Shown here: positions 1 to 9,887 of the stretch, piece after piece
Layout: each line of letters starts with the position of its first letter
Position numbering within the stretch: position 1 is the first letter of the stretch
Source: Bedellia somnulentella
Lineage: Eukaryota > Arthropoda > Insecta > Lepidoptera > Bedelliidae
Direction: 5' to 3'
Assembly: GCA_963576735.1 (NCBI GenBank)
Contig: OY755182.1
Span: 3,782,001-3,846,000 of the forward strand
DNA: 64,000 nt
Program-made: the position numbers and the translations under genes
The notes under the pieces: model-generated
The model's database searches: none
The model's input: only the letters and a program-made list of their open reading frames with translations
Told to the model about the DNA's origin: nothing

Positions 1-252
1 CGGAAATAATGTCACGATGAAATGTAAAAGTTTTTAACAAACTCATTTGCAGAACTATTCCAATTTCATTAACTGCTCAGCCTGGGCCCAGTTATTCGAA
101 ACGATTCAGTTTCCTACAGTTCGTCAGCAAACTTTACATTTTAGAACATCACCGTATATACATTGTAATAAGAGAACAGGACCCTATTTCTGTCTATTTA
201 TCTGAATAATTCTTTGAAATCACGCTACTTGATATTATACATTCAAATATAC

Positions 253-674
253 GTACACTCACGGCTGTAAATCCCTAGAAGAGATAGCCAGAGCTTCGGA
301 ATCCTCAGCTACTTTTGGAAATTGAGTGGGGGAACATACATACATACATATACTCACGGCTATAAATCCCTTAACGGGGTAGCCAGAGCTTTGGAATGAG
401 TAATTCCTCAGCCACTTTTGGAAGTTGATTGGAGTAGATTGTAATAATAAATGTTTTTGGTGTTGGGTCTCCAACCACATCGCCCAAAAATCACTTAAAA
501 TGCCCCTTTACTCTGAGTGGGGGAAAAGATTGTTAAAATGAAGATTGTTTGTGTCGAGTCTCCAACCGCATCGCCCAACCATCACCTAAAGCCCCAATTA
601 CCCTTAGTCGCTCCTTACGAACATTAGCAGAAAAAAAGGGGCTGGTGCTATTCTGAGCCGATACTACACTGCAT
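253..674 (-). mobile_element. SINE-M copy split by a nested SINE-M
   Basis: The 3' half (253-334) and the 5' half (514-674) of one SINE-M copy flank a second copy. The outer copy runs in reverse, from ACTCACGGCTGTAAATCC at its 3' end to the CCGATACTACACTGC-like head. The flanking direct repeats at 323-334 and 514-525 are identical. Confidence 0.85.
335..513 (-). mobile_element. nested, 5'-truncated SINE-M
   Basis: This inner SINE-M keeps its TACA-repeat tail, CTCACGGCTATAAATCC and body but loses the 5' head. It is bounded by a 12-bp target-site duplication, TGAGTGGGGGAA. 5' truncation with a target-site duplication is the mark of target-primed reverse transcription. Confidence 0.85.
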
Positions 675-1156
675 AATATTTGTGTAGGCTCATTTTTGCT
701 CGAATACATCTGTCAAAATAATTATCGACTTTAACACAGAAAAGGCGGTAAATAGAGTTAGGGAAATAAATACTTTATAGCCAAGATTAAAAGTTGACAC
801 AAAGTTTTGTGAAATAATAACGTGTTGATTATAGGATATTCCAAAATCATATATATAATCATCGTTCTTTTATAACACGAACATTTTCAAGTAACATAAT
901 CATTTTTGTTGAATAAGCAAATTTTCCCTCTAAAAATTCTCGAGACATTGTTTGAAAGTAGTAAAAACCTCATCCGATTCGCTGAGTGGGTAAGCAACTG
1001 TGTAAAAAACATTTCGCTGAACTTCAGACAAGAGTCGTCTCGAGACGAGTCCGTGGAAGTGGCCTCTTGTTTCCGAGTAGAATCTTTTCCAATATACTCG
1101 TTTTAAGGTGCTTGCAAACTGACAGCGGTTTTCGTGGTTAGTGTTATGTGTGTTTT
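675..1156. other. unassigned AT-rich spacer
   Basis: A 66-codon open frame at 906-1106 shows no recognisable domain. I see no repeat or RNA signature here. Confidence 0.4.
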
Positions 1157-1164
1157 GTTCTGTC

Positions 1165-2171
1165 TAGAGGATTCGATCCCGGGATCCCGAAAACCGGGAT
1201 CCCGGAATCCCGATAATAATTTAGTCCCGAAAATCTCGGGATTAAATCCAATGAATCCCGGGATTTTCGGGACTTAAACATTTTTTAAATAACGCAGTGA
1301 GTTAAGTGGAGTATTAAACTATTTACAAAATCCTCATACTGAGAAGACTGAGTTAGAAACTGATTGTGACTTAAAGGAGTATTTTCAAGTCCAAGCAAGA
1401 TGACTATAAAAAACAGATTATTTTGTTAGCTGGAAAAATTGAAAATAGTGATAATGAAGAAAATGACATGAACATTGAACCTACGCAGACAACTAGTAAG
1501 ACTGATTTAACATTAAAAGAAAAGCTTCAGAACGAAATAGAAAACTAAATATAAAATAATAAATCCTGAAGCATTTAAAGAAACTGATCTTTCTAAGATC
1601 ATTAAACAAGAAATGAATCTTTTTGAGGCTAGTTCCACACGAGGTCATAATTTGGAGAAGGCTTATAAAAATTTATTGACGATTCTTCCAACTTCCATCG
1701 AGCCTGAACGCGCGTTTTTGAACAAATTAAGAAGAATGCTTTCGGATGAGAAGTTGGATGCATTGTTATTTCTTAGATTTTATTTTCGTGGCTTAAATAA
1801 GTAAATTATAATGCCTGGTCTATTTTATTTAAAATATTAGTAGTCCTAATAACATTGATCTCTTTTGACAAATATTAGAAGTTGTTTTTTTTTTAAGTTT
1901 ATTGTAAAATATAAAATAAACAAACTAGGCAATATTTTTTATAAGGGCCTAGTTTGTTAATTTTATTAGAAGAAATAATAATTTTGTTTTGTTTTTGAAG
2001 ATTTAAGTAAAGATTTAAAATAAAAGGTTGATTTTGATATGTTTACTTCTTTTTAATTGCTACCGTTTTCTTTACCAATAAAATCCCGGGACAATCCCGG
2101 GATCCGGCTATTAACAGTCGATAATCCCTAAATCCCGGGACTAGAAAAATCGACCGGGATTGAATCCTCTA
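1165..2171 (+). mobile_element. non-autonomous hAT transposon with intact 8-bp TSD
   Basis: The ends are imperfect terminal inverted repeats: TAGAGGATTCGATCCCGG at 1165 and, read inward from 2171, TAGAGGATTCAATCCCGG (17 of 18 match). The flanks are an exact 8-bp duplication, GTTCTGTC, at 1157-1164 and 2172-2179, the hallmark of the hAT superfamily. Both ends carry repeated palindromic ATCCCGGGAT-like subterminal motifs, plausible transposase-binding sites. Inside lies a remnant of the transposase C-terminus. At 1,007 bp the element is too short to be autonomous, so it is probably an internal-deletion derivative. Confidence 0.9.
1562..1804 (+). pseudogene. hAT transposase C-terminal dimerisation domain remnant
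   Basis: An open frame of about 80 codons matches the pattern of the hAT C-terminal dimerisation region: a K/L-rich lead-in, then NLEKAYKNLLTILPTS, then an ERAF motif and LSDEKLDALLFLRFYF before the stop. In intact hAT transposases the segment after ERAF usually has several more residues before the K-L-R block, so a short in-frame loss is likely. Upstream frames inside the element are broken, and no catalytic DDE residues survive. It lies inside the TIR-bounded element and carries the same orientation. Confidence 0.8.
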
Positions 2172-2211
2172 GTTCTGTCCCAACCGATATAAGAGTATTT
2201 TATTACATGTA

Positions 2212-2450
2212 TATACTCACGGCCATAAATCCCAAAAAGGGATAGCCAAAATTTAAGAGATAAAACTCCTCAGCCACGTTTGGAAGTTGTAAGGGGAGAA
2301 GATAGAGGAAAAAGAGTAGCATTGGTGATGGGTTTCCAACTGCATCGCCCAAAAACCACGTAAAAAAGCCCCATACCCTTAGTTTCCTCTTACGACATTC
2401 TTAGTTAGAAAGAGGTAGTGATATTCTAAGCCGGCGATACAAAGAATATT
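2212..2450 (-). mobile_element. SINE-M copy, diverged
   Basis: It reads from ACTCACGGCCATAAATCCC through the ACTGCATCGCCCAAAAACC core to CTCTTACGACA and a degraded head. Confidence 0.8.
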
Positions 2451-3093
2451 TTATACGACGGTATTGGTCCACGATATAATACTGAGCGTGCTGTGATCCC
2501 AGGATACAAGCCATCAGAAATGTGTCTTTTATATGAGTGACAGAATTTATAACACAGCTAGGTATACTTACATGATACTTATTTTAACGTAATTTATAGT
2601 CACGGTTAAATAATTATATATTTTTTCACACAATTTATTTTCTTGTAAATCCTCTTTTTGAATTGGAATAACTTGTAGATTAAGATCTACTAATAGATTA
2701 GTATTGATTAAATTGTTAGAAGCACAAATAAGAGCAATTACTTTATCCAAGGTTCCAAAGAACCTTGCACCAAAACATGCGTTTAATTACACGCACCGTT
2801 TCTGCGTCATTCTACTCGGTGCTTAACACCCTTGAGTACTGAAGGTGTTTACGCTCTCGTAAGATACCGTGTACTAGACTTATAATGAAGGCACACTTTA
2901 CTAGGCTCATTTACTTTTTCATATACCTACGTTAAACGACGCTGTATTTTTCTTGCAAAGGATTTTGGAGGGAAAACGTGCTTATTTACTGAGAGATGTT
3001 TAGTGAGAATAAAAACTTTATTCCAATTTATTTAATATACTGTAAGACTTGGTGGTATGGAAATCATTTCCTATACACATACAAATATCACTT
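2451..3093. other. unassigned spacer
   Basis: A 60-codon minus-strand frame (2568-2750) has no recognisable family. I see no repeat here. Confidence 0.35.
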
Positions 3094-3145
3094 ATGGTTA
3101 TAAATATGAACTAATAATTATTCAGCTAACTTTTTGTTTGATCTA
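3094..3145 (+). repeat. left half of a 52-bp target-site duplication
   Basis: This segment is repeated at 3391-3442 with one mismatch (ATGAAC against ATCAAC) and flanks the SINE-M between them. Confidence 0.9.
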
Positions 3146-3390
3146 CATACATACATATACTCACGGCTATAAATCCCTAGAAGGGGTAGCCGAGCTAAGG
3201 AATTAGAAATTCCTCAGCCACGTTTGGAAAGTTGAGTGGGGAAAAGATGGTAAAATAAAGGTTGTTGGTGATGGGTCTCCAACCGCATCGCCCAAAAATC
3301 CTTTAAATTCCCCAATACCGTTAGTCGCCTCTTACGTACACCCACCGGAAGAAATGGGGTAGTGCTATTCTAAGCCAACACTACACAGCA
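3146..3390 (-). mobile_element. full-length SINE-M with an unusually long TSD
   Basis: A complete copy runs from the TACA-repeat tail and CTCACGGCTATAAATCC to the CACTACACAGC head. It is bounded by 52-bp direct repeats that differ at one base, so the insertion is fairly young. Confidence 0.92.
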
Positions 3391-3442
3391 ATGGTTATAA
3401 ATATCAACTAATAATTATTCAGCTAACTTTTTGTTTGATCTA
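3391..3442 (+). repeat. right half of the 52-bp target-site duplication
   Basis: It matches 3094-3145 over 51 of 52 bases. Confidence 0.9.
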
Positions 3443-3496
3443 GTTATTTGAGAAGGCTTGATACCTGTATATTATATCAAGATACAGCAATAAGAA

Positions 3497-4140
3497 AAAA
3501 CCGGCCAAGTGCGAGTCAGATCACGCACTAAGGGTTCCGTACTATCATATATATAGAAAATCCCGTTTGTGTGAAAATCATGGGAGCCAAATTAGGTAAG
3601 TAATTTGATTTATGACGTTTAAAAATAGAACTACGGGCTAGATCTCATTCAAACCAATTTTCGTTAGTAGTTTGTATAGTAATACACATCATATATTTTT
3701 TTCAGTATTATCATGCCCATATTTTAGAAGTTACGGGGGGGGGGGACACATTTTAGCACTTTGAAAAAGTCTCTCGCGCAAACTATTCAGTTTTGAAAAA
3801 AATTATATAAGAAACCTCAACATCATTTTCAAATACCTTTTGATAGATACCCCACACGTATAGGTTTGATGAAAAAAAAAAAATTGAGTTTCAGTTCTAT
3901 GTATGGGGAACCCTAAAAATTTTGGTTTTTTTTTCAGATTTTATTTTAAAATCTTAATGCGGTTTACAGAATACATCTACGCACCAATTTCCAATAATGT
4001 AGTTCTTATAGTTTCGGAATAAACTGGCTGTGACATACGGACGGACGGACGGACGGACGGACGGACGGACAGACAGACAGACATGACGAATCTATAAGGG
4101 TCCCGTTTTTGCCATTTGGCTACCGAACCCTAAAAACGAA
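3497..4140. mobile_element. lepidopteran interspersed repeat with ACGG microsatellite
   Basis: It begins AACCGGCCAAGTGCGAGTCA and GGGTTCCGTACT, and ends with GGCTACCGAACCCTAAAAA. The start and end pieces are partly inverted (GGGTTCCGTA against a TACCGAACCC-like end), so it may be a non-autonomous DNA element. It contains a G homopolymer near 3736 and a tetranucleotide array at 4028-4082. I recognise this repeat type from moth genomes but cannot assign a superfamily. Confidence 0.7.
4028..4082 (+). repeat. (ACGG)n/(ACAG)n microsatellite
   Basis: Tandem GGAC units switch to AGAC units inside the interspersed repeat. Confidence 0.95.
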
Positions 4141-4176
4141 GTCTATTTGTGCGAAGCGGTAATAGACAAACCTCTA

Positions 4177-4305
4177 TCACGTGAATACACTGTCTAAAAG
4201 ATGTGGGATTTCTGAACACTGGATGACATCAGCAATATCACGTGATTTTTAGAAGTATCAAGACCTCCGCCGCAACTTTAGGGATATATGGTGTGAAAGA
4301 TGAAA
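4177..4305 (+). mobile_element. SINE-A 3' part, degenerate
   Basis: It keeps ATCACGTGAATACACTGTC, CTGAACACTGG, ATCACGTGATTTTTAGAAG and a damaged tail, GGGATATATGGTGTGAAAG. Confidence 0.65.
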
Positions 4306-4374
4306 TTGAAAGTGGGCTACTGTAGATAAAGTTTATAGTTTATAGATGAAACAAGAACCTTACTTTCTATGCAT

Positions 4375-4745
4375 AACATAACATAAACATAAACGTTCAC
4401 GTCGAATATCCCCAAAGGGGTTTGCAGAGGTTTTAATACTTCTGAACATCACGTGACTTTGTCACCTGGTGTTCAGAGTACCCACGTTTTGCATGGACAG
4501 TGTACTCACGTGATAGGGGCAGGCCTATCGCCGTTTTGTACGAATACACTGTCACATGACTAAGTACAACTCAGCCATGTGGGTTTCCTCACGATGTTTT
4601 CCCTCACCGTTAACAACCATGATAAATTAACCACACATATGTCTTTAGAAAAGACAAATTGGTGTAGGCCCGACCCAGGATTTGAACACTAGTCGTTTCA
4701 ACGATAACCGAGTGTTCTACCCACTGGGCTATCACGGTTGCTATG
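4375..4745 (-). mobile_element. SINE-A, near full length
   Basis: Read on the minus strand, the tRNA-like head has box A (TAGCCCAGTGGGTAGAACAC) and a box B-like region over TTCAAATCCTGGGTCGGGCC. The body follows (GTCTTTTCTAAAGACATATG, CATCGTGAGGAAACCCACAT), then the CTATCACGTGAGTACACTGTC core and the 3' end with a C4/G4 mini-hairpin and an ACGTTTATGTTATG tail. Confidence 0.9.
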
Positions 4746-5021
4746 CATACGCATTAATAATGAAAAGATGACCCACAAAACTATATTTTGTACGTGATCA
4801 ATACAGGCGATCTGCCGAGGTGGTCCACGGCAAAAGGAGAAGCCTTACCTGAATTCTAAATCGGACTTCAACTCTCTGTTTTTTATGAGGTCATAGGGCT
4901 GATTTATTTATCAGGGTTCCGGAGCCACATCATTTAGTCACAATTAACCATATGACAGCGTGTACGTGGAAATGTGGAAATACATCCCCGATACTAATCA
5001 GATGACATTTGATGTGTACAT

Positions 5022-5262
5022 AGCTGTGTAGTGTCGGCTAAGAATAGCACTATCCCATGTCTTTCCGTTGGTTTTCGTAAGAGGCGGCTAAGTATCTTGG
5101 GGCTTCTTTAGTGATTTTTGGGTGATGTGACGATAAAAAAACCTTTTTTTACAATCTTTTCTTCACTCAATTTCCAACAGTGGCTAAAGAATTTCTTATT
5201 CTGAAACTCTGGCTACCCCTTTTAGGGATTTATAGCCGTGAGTATATGTGCATGTGATGTAC
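5022..5262 (+). mobile_element. SINE-M, full length
   Basis: Head GCTGTGTAGTGTCGGCTAAG; 3' end CTCTGGCTACCCCTTTTAGG then ATTTATAGCCGTGAGTATAT. The left flank (ACATTTGATGTGTACAT) resembles the right (GTACATTTGATGTC), a probable short target-site duplication. Confidence 0.88.
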
Positions 5263-5509
5263 ATTTGATGTCAAAAGTATTAGATACTTTGCAACCCCTT
5301 CGGGTAAGTAACTATTCATTTTATTGTTTAATCTTATACCGGGACGCCATAGGTATGCGTGCCCATTTGAGGTGCGGCCATCTTTGCATTGTGTTCTGAA
5401 TAAAAGTGCTGTACCGTAACATTATGTAAGGTCGAGGTTTTTGTGATGTCAAATTGAAGTTACGTAATGTAATTTATATTTAATACATGAAGAAATACAT
5501 GCAAAACAC

Positions 5510-5749
5510 ACACATATACTCACGGCTATAAATCCCTTAAAGGAGTAGCCACAGCTAGGGAATTAGAAATCCCTCAGTCACTTTTGGAAGTTGCAAGGGA
5601 AAAAGATGGTGAAATAAAGGTAGTTGGTGATAAGTCTTCAATCGCATCGCCCAAAAATCCCTTAAAAATCCCAATACCGCTAGTTGCGTCTGACGTACAC
5701 CCACTGTAAGAAATGGGGTAGTAATATTTTAAGTCGACACTACACAGCT
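5510..5749 (-). mobile_element. SINE-M, full length
   Basis: It runs from CATATACTCACGGCTATAAA to CGACACTACACAGC and carries several substitutions. Confidence 0.88.
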
Positions 5750-6213
5750 TATGAAGAAATAAAGTAATAAAAAAAATCCCATATCATCACATCACCGACG
5801 ACGACAACTGGAAATTTATCTCCTTTTAGATCTCTACAACGACTGGTCCTGTACTTCTCTCCTGTATTAGCTCCCTGTCTCGTCCTCCTGTAGCGTCATG
5901 AAAAACGTGGCAGCTTCTCCAGAACCCTGTCGAACCTCGAACACCCAAGGGAAGAAGGTAAGCCGATACTACAAAGCTATTACAGCTATAATTTATTCAG
6001 GTTAATGTTATCAGTTATGTACCTATCTATTAATACCAATGGTTGGTTTTAATCGTAAGTAGGATAGCCAGAGCTAGAATCAACCTTTCAGCCGCTTTTA
6101 AAAATTGAGACGGGAAAAGATAATCAATTGAAGGAGCCTTTGCAATGGGTTTTAATAGGGTCTATGTATACTAGCATATCAATTTTAATAATTTAATAAG
6201 GAATTGTGGTTCT
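5750..6213. other. mostly unassigned; degenerate SINE-M at 6055-6165
   Basis: The interval 6055-6165 keeps GGATAGCCAGAGCTAG, TTTCAGCCGCTTTTA and GGGAAAAGATAA from SINE-M in reverse. The slightly GC-richer 5800-5960 block is not recognised. Confidence 0.5.
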
Positions 6214-6343
6214 TTTTTTATCAACCGTTCGTGTCCCACTGCTCGGCAAAGGTCTCTCCCAGAATTTTCCACTGATCCCTGTCTTGGGCCTGCTCTATCC
6301 AGTCTTTCCTTCTTGGTCTGCCTCTTCTTTCTACGCGTTTATC
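6214..6343 (-). pseudogene. LINE C-terminal fragment
   Basis: The minus-strand frame reads RRGRPRRKDWIEQAQDRDQW followed by an LGETFAEQWDTNG-stop ending. This GRPRxxW...DRxxWxxLGExxxxQW pattern is the extreme C-terminus of a common insect LINE type. Only about 43 codons survive, so this is a 5'-truncated relic. Confidence 0.75.
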
Positions 6344-6456
6344 TCATCTTCTATTTGTGCTCCTAGATGATTCAAAGGTTTATAATTGCATGTTATTATT
6401 GCTGTCATTCTTTTGTTAAATCCTTTTTCAAAAGTACCAGTTATTTCACACACAGA

Positions 6457-6972
6457 CTTAGATAAAAATAAAAGAAGAAGATGCGGCGTGAGCGTACAAA
6501 TTGTCAACTAAATATGGGCCTTATCGGTTTATCACCACACCGCACTACATCCATACGAACTGATACGAACACACACGCAGGTATATATCGTATCGTGTCA
6601 CTCACTCACAGGTTTCGTATAGTCTGTCTCTGTCACTTAAACATGTCAGATTTCAAGGATAAAATGGCCGAAATTAATAATATTTTGCTTGTAAATATAT
6701 TTTTGATGTACTTAGGCATGAAACGTGATTCCCTGTGATTTGTTTTTACGCCTTGAATGATTTTTTCACTGAATAAAGGCACAGCCAGGCATTTTAAGCG
6801 CGAATTGTATGAAAATTTTAATTTCGATGTCAAAGATTATGTCAGCTCGTCGAGTCGAAGTATCGTAGCGGACTAAACTCGACTGAAGCAAACCAAGTAC
6901 ATTGTACTCAGTTTAGTAGGACCGCGCGCGGGCAGAGGTTGCCGCATCTTCTTCTTATTGTTTTTATCTAAG
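6457..6972. mobile_element. candidate non-autonomous DNA transposon with 31-bp TIRs
   Basis: The left end CTTAGATAAAAATAAAAGAA continues to GAAGATGCGGC. The right end, read inward from 6972, is the same with two mismatches. The flanks CACACAGA (6449-6456) and CACGCAGA (6973-6980) match at 7 of 8 bases, which fits an 8-bp target-site duplication. No transposase is recognisable: the 85-codon frame at 6481-6738 looks incidental. hAT affiliation is an inference from TSD length only. Confidence 0.75.
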
Positions 6973-7270
6973 CACGCAGAATAGAATAATTGCAAAATCT
7001 GACATTCCTTTATTTGGAACGCAAACAGGCTTTGGTGTATAATATGTTTCTGACTGTTTTCTCTCGGATTAAAAGAGAAATGTCAAATAATTGAATTACA
7101 AGGAGTTGAGAGAGCGATTCTGATGATATAATCAAATTACGACCGGCCCCAGAGTAAGCGAAACAAAAATAAGTTTTTATTGCGTGTGATATCATTTCAA
7201 TGTCTTGCTAAAAGGCATCTGCATTATTAACTTTTTATGTAACATTTTATGTAATCTTACTTGAGCCTGT
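6973..7270. other. unassigned spacer
   Basis: Nothing is recognised apart from the right TSD copy at 6973-6980. Confidence 0.35.
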
Positions 7271-7284
7271 TTACAGAAAGAGAA

Positions 7285-7380
7285 AATTTGAGTTGGTTCA
7301 TGAATAACCAATTGCAGCGAGAAATGAGACAAGGAGATGTCATTTCTAAGACATTATACAGATACAGAGATAATTTATAG
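7285..7380 (+). pseudogene. tiny LINE reverse-transcriptase fragment
   Basis: QLQREMRQGDVIS appears in one frame, matching RT motif B of the form RxxRQGDVIS found in insect LINEs. The same motif recurs at about 7714 in a longer fragment, so two relics of one family lie 400 bp apart. Confidence 0.55.
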
Positions 7381-7559
7381 CGATAATTTAATAAACATGA
7401 ATTTTTTTTACAAAGAACATATAAAGCCTACTCCCTGAAAAAGGTGAACGAGCGCTACACTTGAACTATTGCAGAGGTCCCATATTGACTACAGGTACAT
7501 CGAGGTGTTAAAGGGTTTGTGTGAAAACGCCACTATGTCGGTCCGACTTCAGGACCAGA

Positions 7560-7836
7560 AGGGCAAGCACGAGCCGTGTTTAAACTAGTTATCGCGTGGG
7601 ATAAAGAAGCCATCTCTTACGCACTTACTTACTTACTGCCATCTCATTCTAACCGTTATCGTGCCGATAAAATAGTGCTCGTGCTTGCCCTGCAGAACAC
7701 GAATCCTATCCAACTGCAGCGAGAAGTGAGACATGGAGATGTGAATTCTGCGAAACTGTTCACTGTTGCACTGGAATATATCCTTAAGCTTCCGGACTGT
7801 GAAGGACTCGGCATAAACGAATTCTGGATTCACTGA
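7560..7836 (+). pseudogene. LINE reverse-transcriptase fragment fused to a Y-unit relic
   Basis: Codons from about 7705 read QLQREVRHGDVNSAKLFTVA and then LEYILKLPDCEGLGIN, a mutated RT motif B (consensus RxVRQGDxISPKLFTxxLE). The preceding bases 7565-7700 resemble the Y segment of the 43-50 kb inverted duplications (GACGCACTTACTTA-like and TCTCATTCTAACCGT) but lack its middle. The open frame is therefore chimeric. The catalytic YxDD motif is absent. Confidence 0.6.
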
Positions 7837-7845
7837 TGAATACAT

Positions 7846-8010
7846 ACATACCTATAATCACGCCATTAGTTTCCATTAGGGTAGGCAGAGACTATCAATA
7901 GCCACTTTGTACGTTCCTAGCAAATCTCTCCAGCTTCTTCTACATTCACAAATCTTTTCATACACGCACTATTATTTCCCACTCTTTGGACGCCTGCCTT
8001 TTTAAGCACA
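7846..8010 (-). pseudogene. RTE LINE 3' end fragment
   Basis: The minus strand encodes the RTE C-terminal pattern (KKAGVQRV, ACMKRFVNVEEAGEIC) and ends in the TCTCTGCCTACCCTAATGG, AAACTAATGGCGTGATTATA tail. Compare the fuller copy ending near 55090. A frameshift or stop lies after GEIC. Confidence 0.8.
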
Positions 8011-8019
8011 GAGATTGTG

Positions 8020-8214
8020 CTTGATGCAAATGAGAAATTCCTCAGCTTTTGGAAGTTGATTGGGGAAAAGATAGTAATAATAAAAGTTTTTGGTGACGGG
8101 TCTCCAATCACATCGCCCAAAAATCACTTAAAAAGCCCCTATATCCTTAGTCGCCTCTTACGATCACCCACGGGTAGAAATGGGGAAGTGTTATTCTAAG
8201 CCGACACTACACTG
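8020..8214 (-). mobile_element. SINE-M, 3'-truncated, abutting the RTE fragment
   Basis: AATTCCTCAGC, CACATCGCCCAAAAATCAC and CCGACACTACACTGTG are retained. The conserved 3' tail is missing. Confidence 0.8.
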
Positions 8215-8225
8215 TGAACTACACC

Positions 8226-8246
8226 ATATATATATATATATATATA
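8226..8246 (+). repeat. (TA)n microsatellite
   Basis: Pure TA alternation, with further imperfect TATA runs at 8268-8296. Confidence 0.9.
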
Positions 8247-8489
8247 CAGTGGTTGAACTATACTAAAATATATATACCATATATACATATATATTTTAGG
8301 AAAGGCTGAAACCAAGAGAGTTTTCATTAAAATTCCCAATGATCTCAAAAGAGTATTTGGAAAGTGGGTCTTAAAATAAACATAGTATGAGTACATAAAT
8401 GGAATGTTCAATTCTCATATTGTGCTTACAACTGTGGAACGTAGATACTCTATGCTCGAAGTTGTTGACTGTTATTTTCACGCAAAACC

Positions 8490-8585
8490 GATGGATGAGG
8501 GCAGCACAGGACCGGTCGCAGTGAAATCTTTGGATGAGGCCCATGTGCAGCAGGGTACGTCTATTGGCTTATGATGATCATGAAA
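8490..8585 (+). pseudogene. LINE C-terminal fragment
   Basis: The plus strand reads MRAAQDRSQ in one frame and LDEAHVQQGTSIGL in another. This is the AAQDRxxWxxxxEAxVQQxTSxG ending of a widespread lepidopteran LINE type, broken by a stop and a frameshift. A second copy lies at 46250-46345. Confidence 0.7.
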
Positions 8586-8737
8586 TAAATAACGTGTAAA
8601 ACTATATGCTTAAAATTATATTGTCATACCAACAGTATCGTATGTTTACACAAAATAAAATTTAACCCTTTTTCAATCCTACCTTTTGGTTTTCGTTATT
8701 ATGTAAAAATATTATAGTGTCGACGTGAAATATATCT

Positions 8738-9166
8738 GCACATTTCTTATAATTGAAACAACTATTGATTTTCGGATATTTTTATCGCGTGTTATTACAT
8801 TATTTTTAAATCCCGACGATTCGAAAACTTTTCAGTTATCATGGGCACGGGAAGACTGAGGTGTTATTTGCCATTATACAGTACTATAAAATCATTAATA
8901 CTAACTACCTTCACAAAATTTTAAGTTACATTTGCGTTTAATATTTGCTATGTACAAAAAGAGCTAATGTTATCTGGAGTCTTGCTAGTGTTCTTTCCTC
9001 GCTTAGGTGTGCTAATGATCGGGTTCCAAGCAGGTGGTAATTGCCAACCATCATCTCTATTGAAGTTTGGATGTTTCTTTATTTCAATAGATTCGCGTAT
9101 CAATGTAATAATACGCGAATAAAATATCCGAAAATCAATAGTTGTTTCAATTATAATGTGCAATCG
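8738..9166. mobile_element. candidate inverted-repeat element
   Basis: Arms of about 60 bp at 8738-8801 and 9100-9166 are inverted copies (each includes TAATTGAAACAACTATTGAT on one strand, with few differences). The 300-bp interior holds a 71-codon minus-strand frame (8948-9163) with a W-rich stretch, DDGWQLPPAWNPI, that I cannot assign. The size and arrangement suggest a MITE, but no target-site duplication is clear. Confidence 0.55.
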
Positions 9167-9465
9167 TGAATATCTTAGAAAATACTATGCACATTTCTTC
9201 ATGTTATTTTCTGTGAGACTATTTAAATAACATTCTTTAATCATTAGTAATATATTGTTTATAATCCTATTGCTAACTCACAAATTAGATTAAAACACTG
9301 AACGGTCAGAGCAAAGATGGGACGACGAAAAGAAATCTCACTTTTAGGAACAATTAGCTTTAAGTCTTGAGATACAACGATGTAATAAATTTATTCTTTC
9401 ACCAAAGTCAGATTTATTTGCAAGTTTACTCGTGAATTCATGAATAAAATTAATGCACATACAAA

Positions 9466-9595
9466 CATACATATATTCACGGCTATGAATCCCAAAAAGA
9501 AGTAGCCAGAGCTTCAGAGCTAGTAACTCTTCAGCCACATTTGGATGTAGATAGGGGACAGATTGTAGAAATAAAATAACGTTGGTGATGGTGTA
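9466..9595 (-). mobile_element. SINE-M 3' half
   Basis: It keeps ATTCACGGCTATGAATCCC and CCACATTTGGA and stops at GTTGGTGATGG. Confidence 0.8.
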
Positions 9596-9887
9596 TATAA
9601 TTAAAAACAAAAGTAAAGGTATTTACCACGTGAAATCGCACTGTAACCTCTGCCGAAAGGTTTTGCGAAGCATCACCACAATTTTGACAGAGCACAAAGA
9701 GAGATAAGGGTGCGTAGCGACCGTAGCCCTATTGTCCCGATTTTCAACTTTATCCCTTTTTTAGTGGAAAAATATACGGGTTTAGACACATGCTGACACA
9801 TCAATCATCTAAGTGTTTCCTGACTTTTGAGATACCATTTTTAAAAGTGTTGAAAATGTTACGAGTTTACATTTAATTGCGATAGAA

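Noticed and set aside
906..1106. 66-codon ORF with acidic and aromatic residues
   Set aside because: There is no domain, no context and no repeat support; its length is expected by chance.
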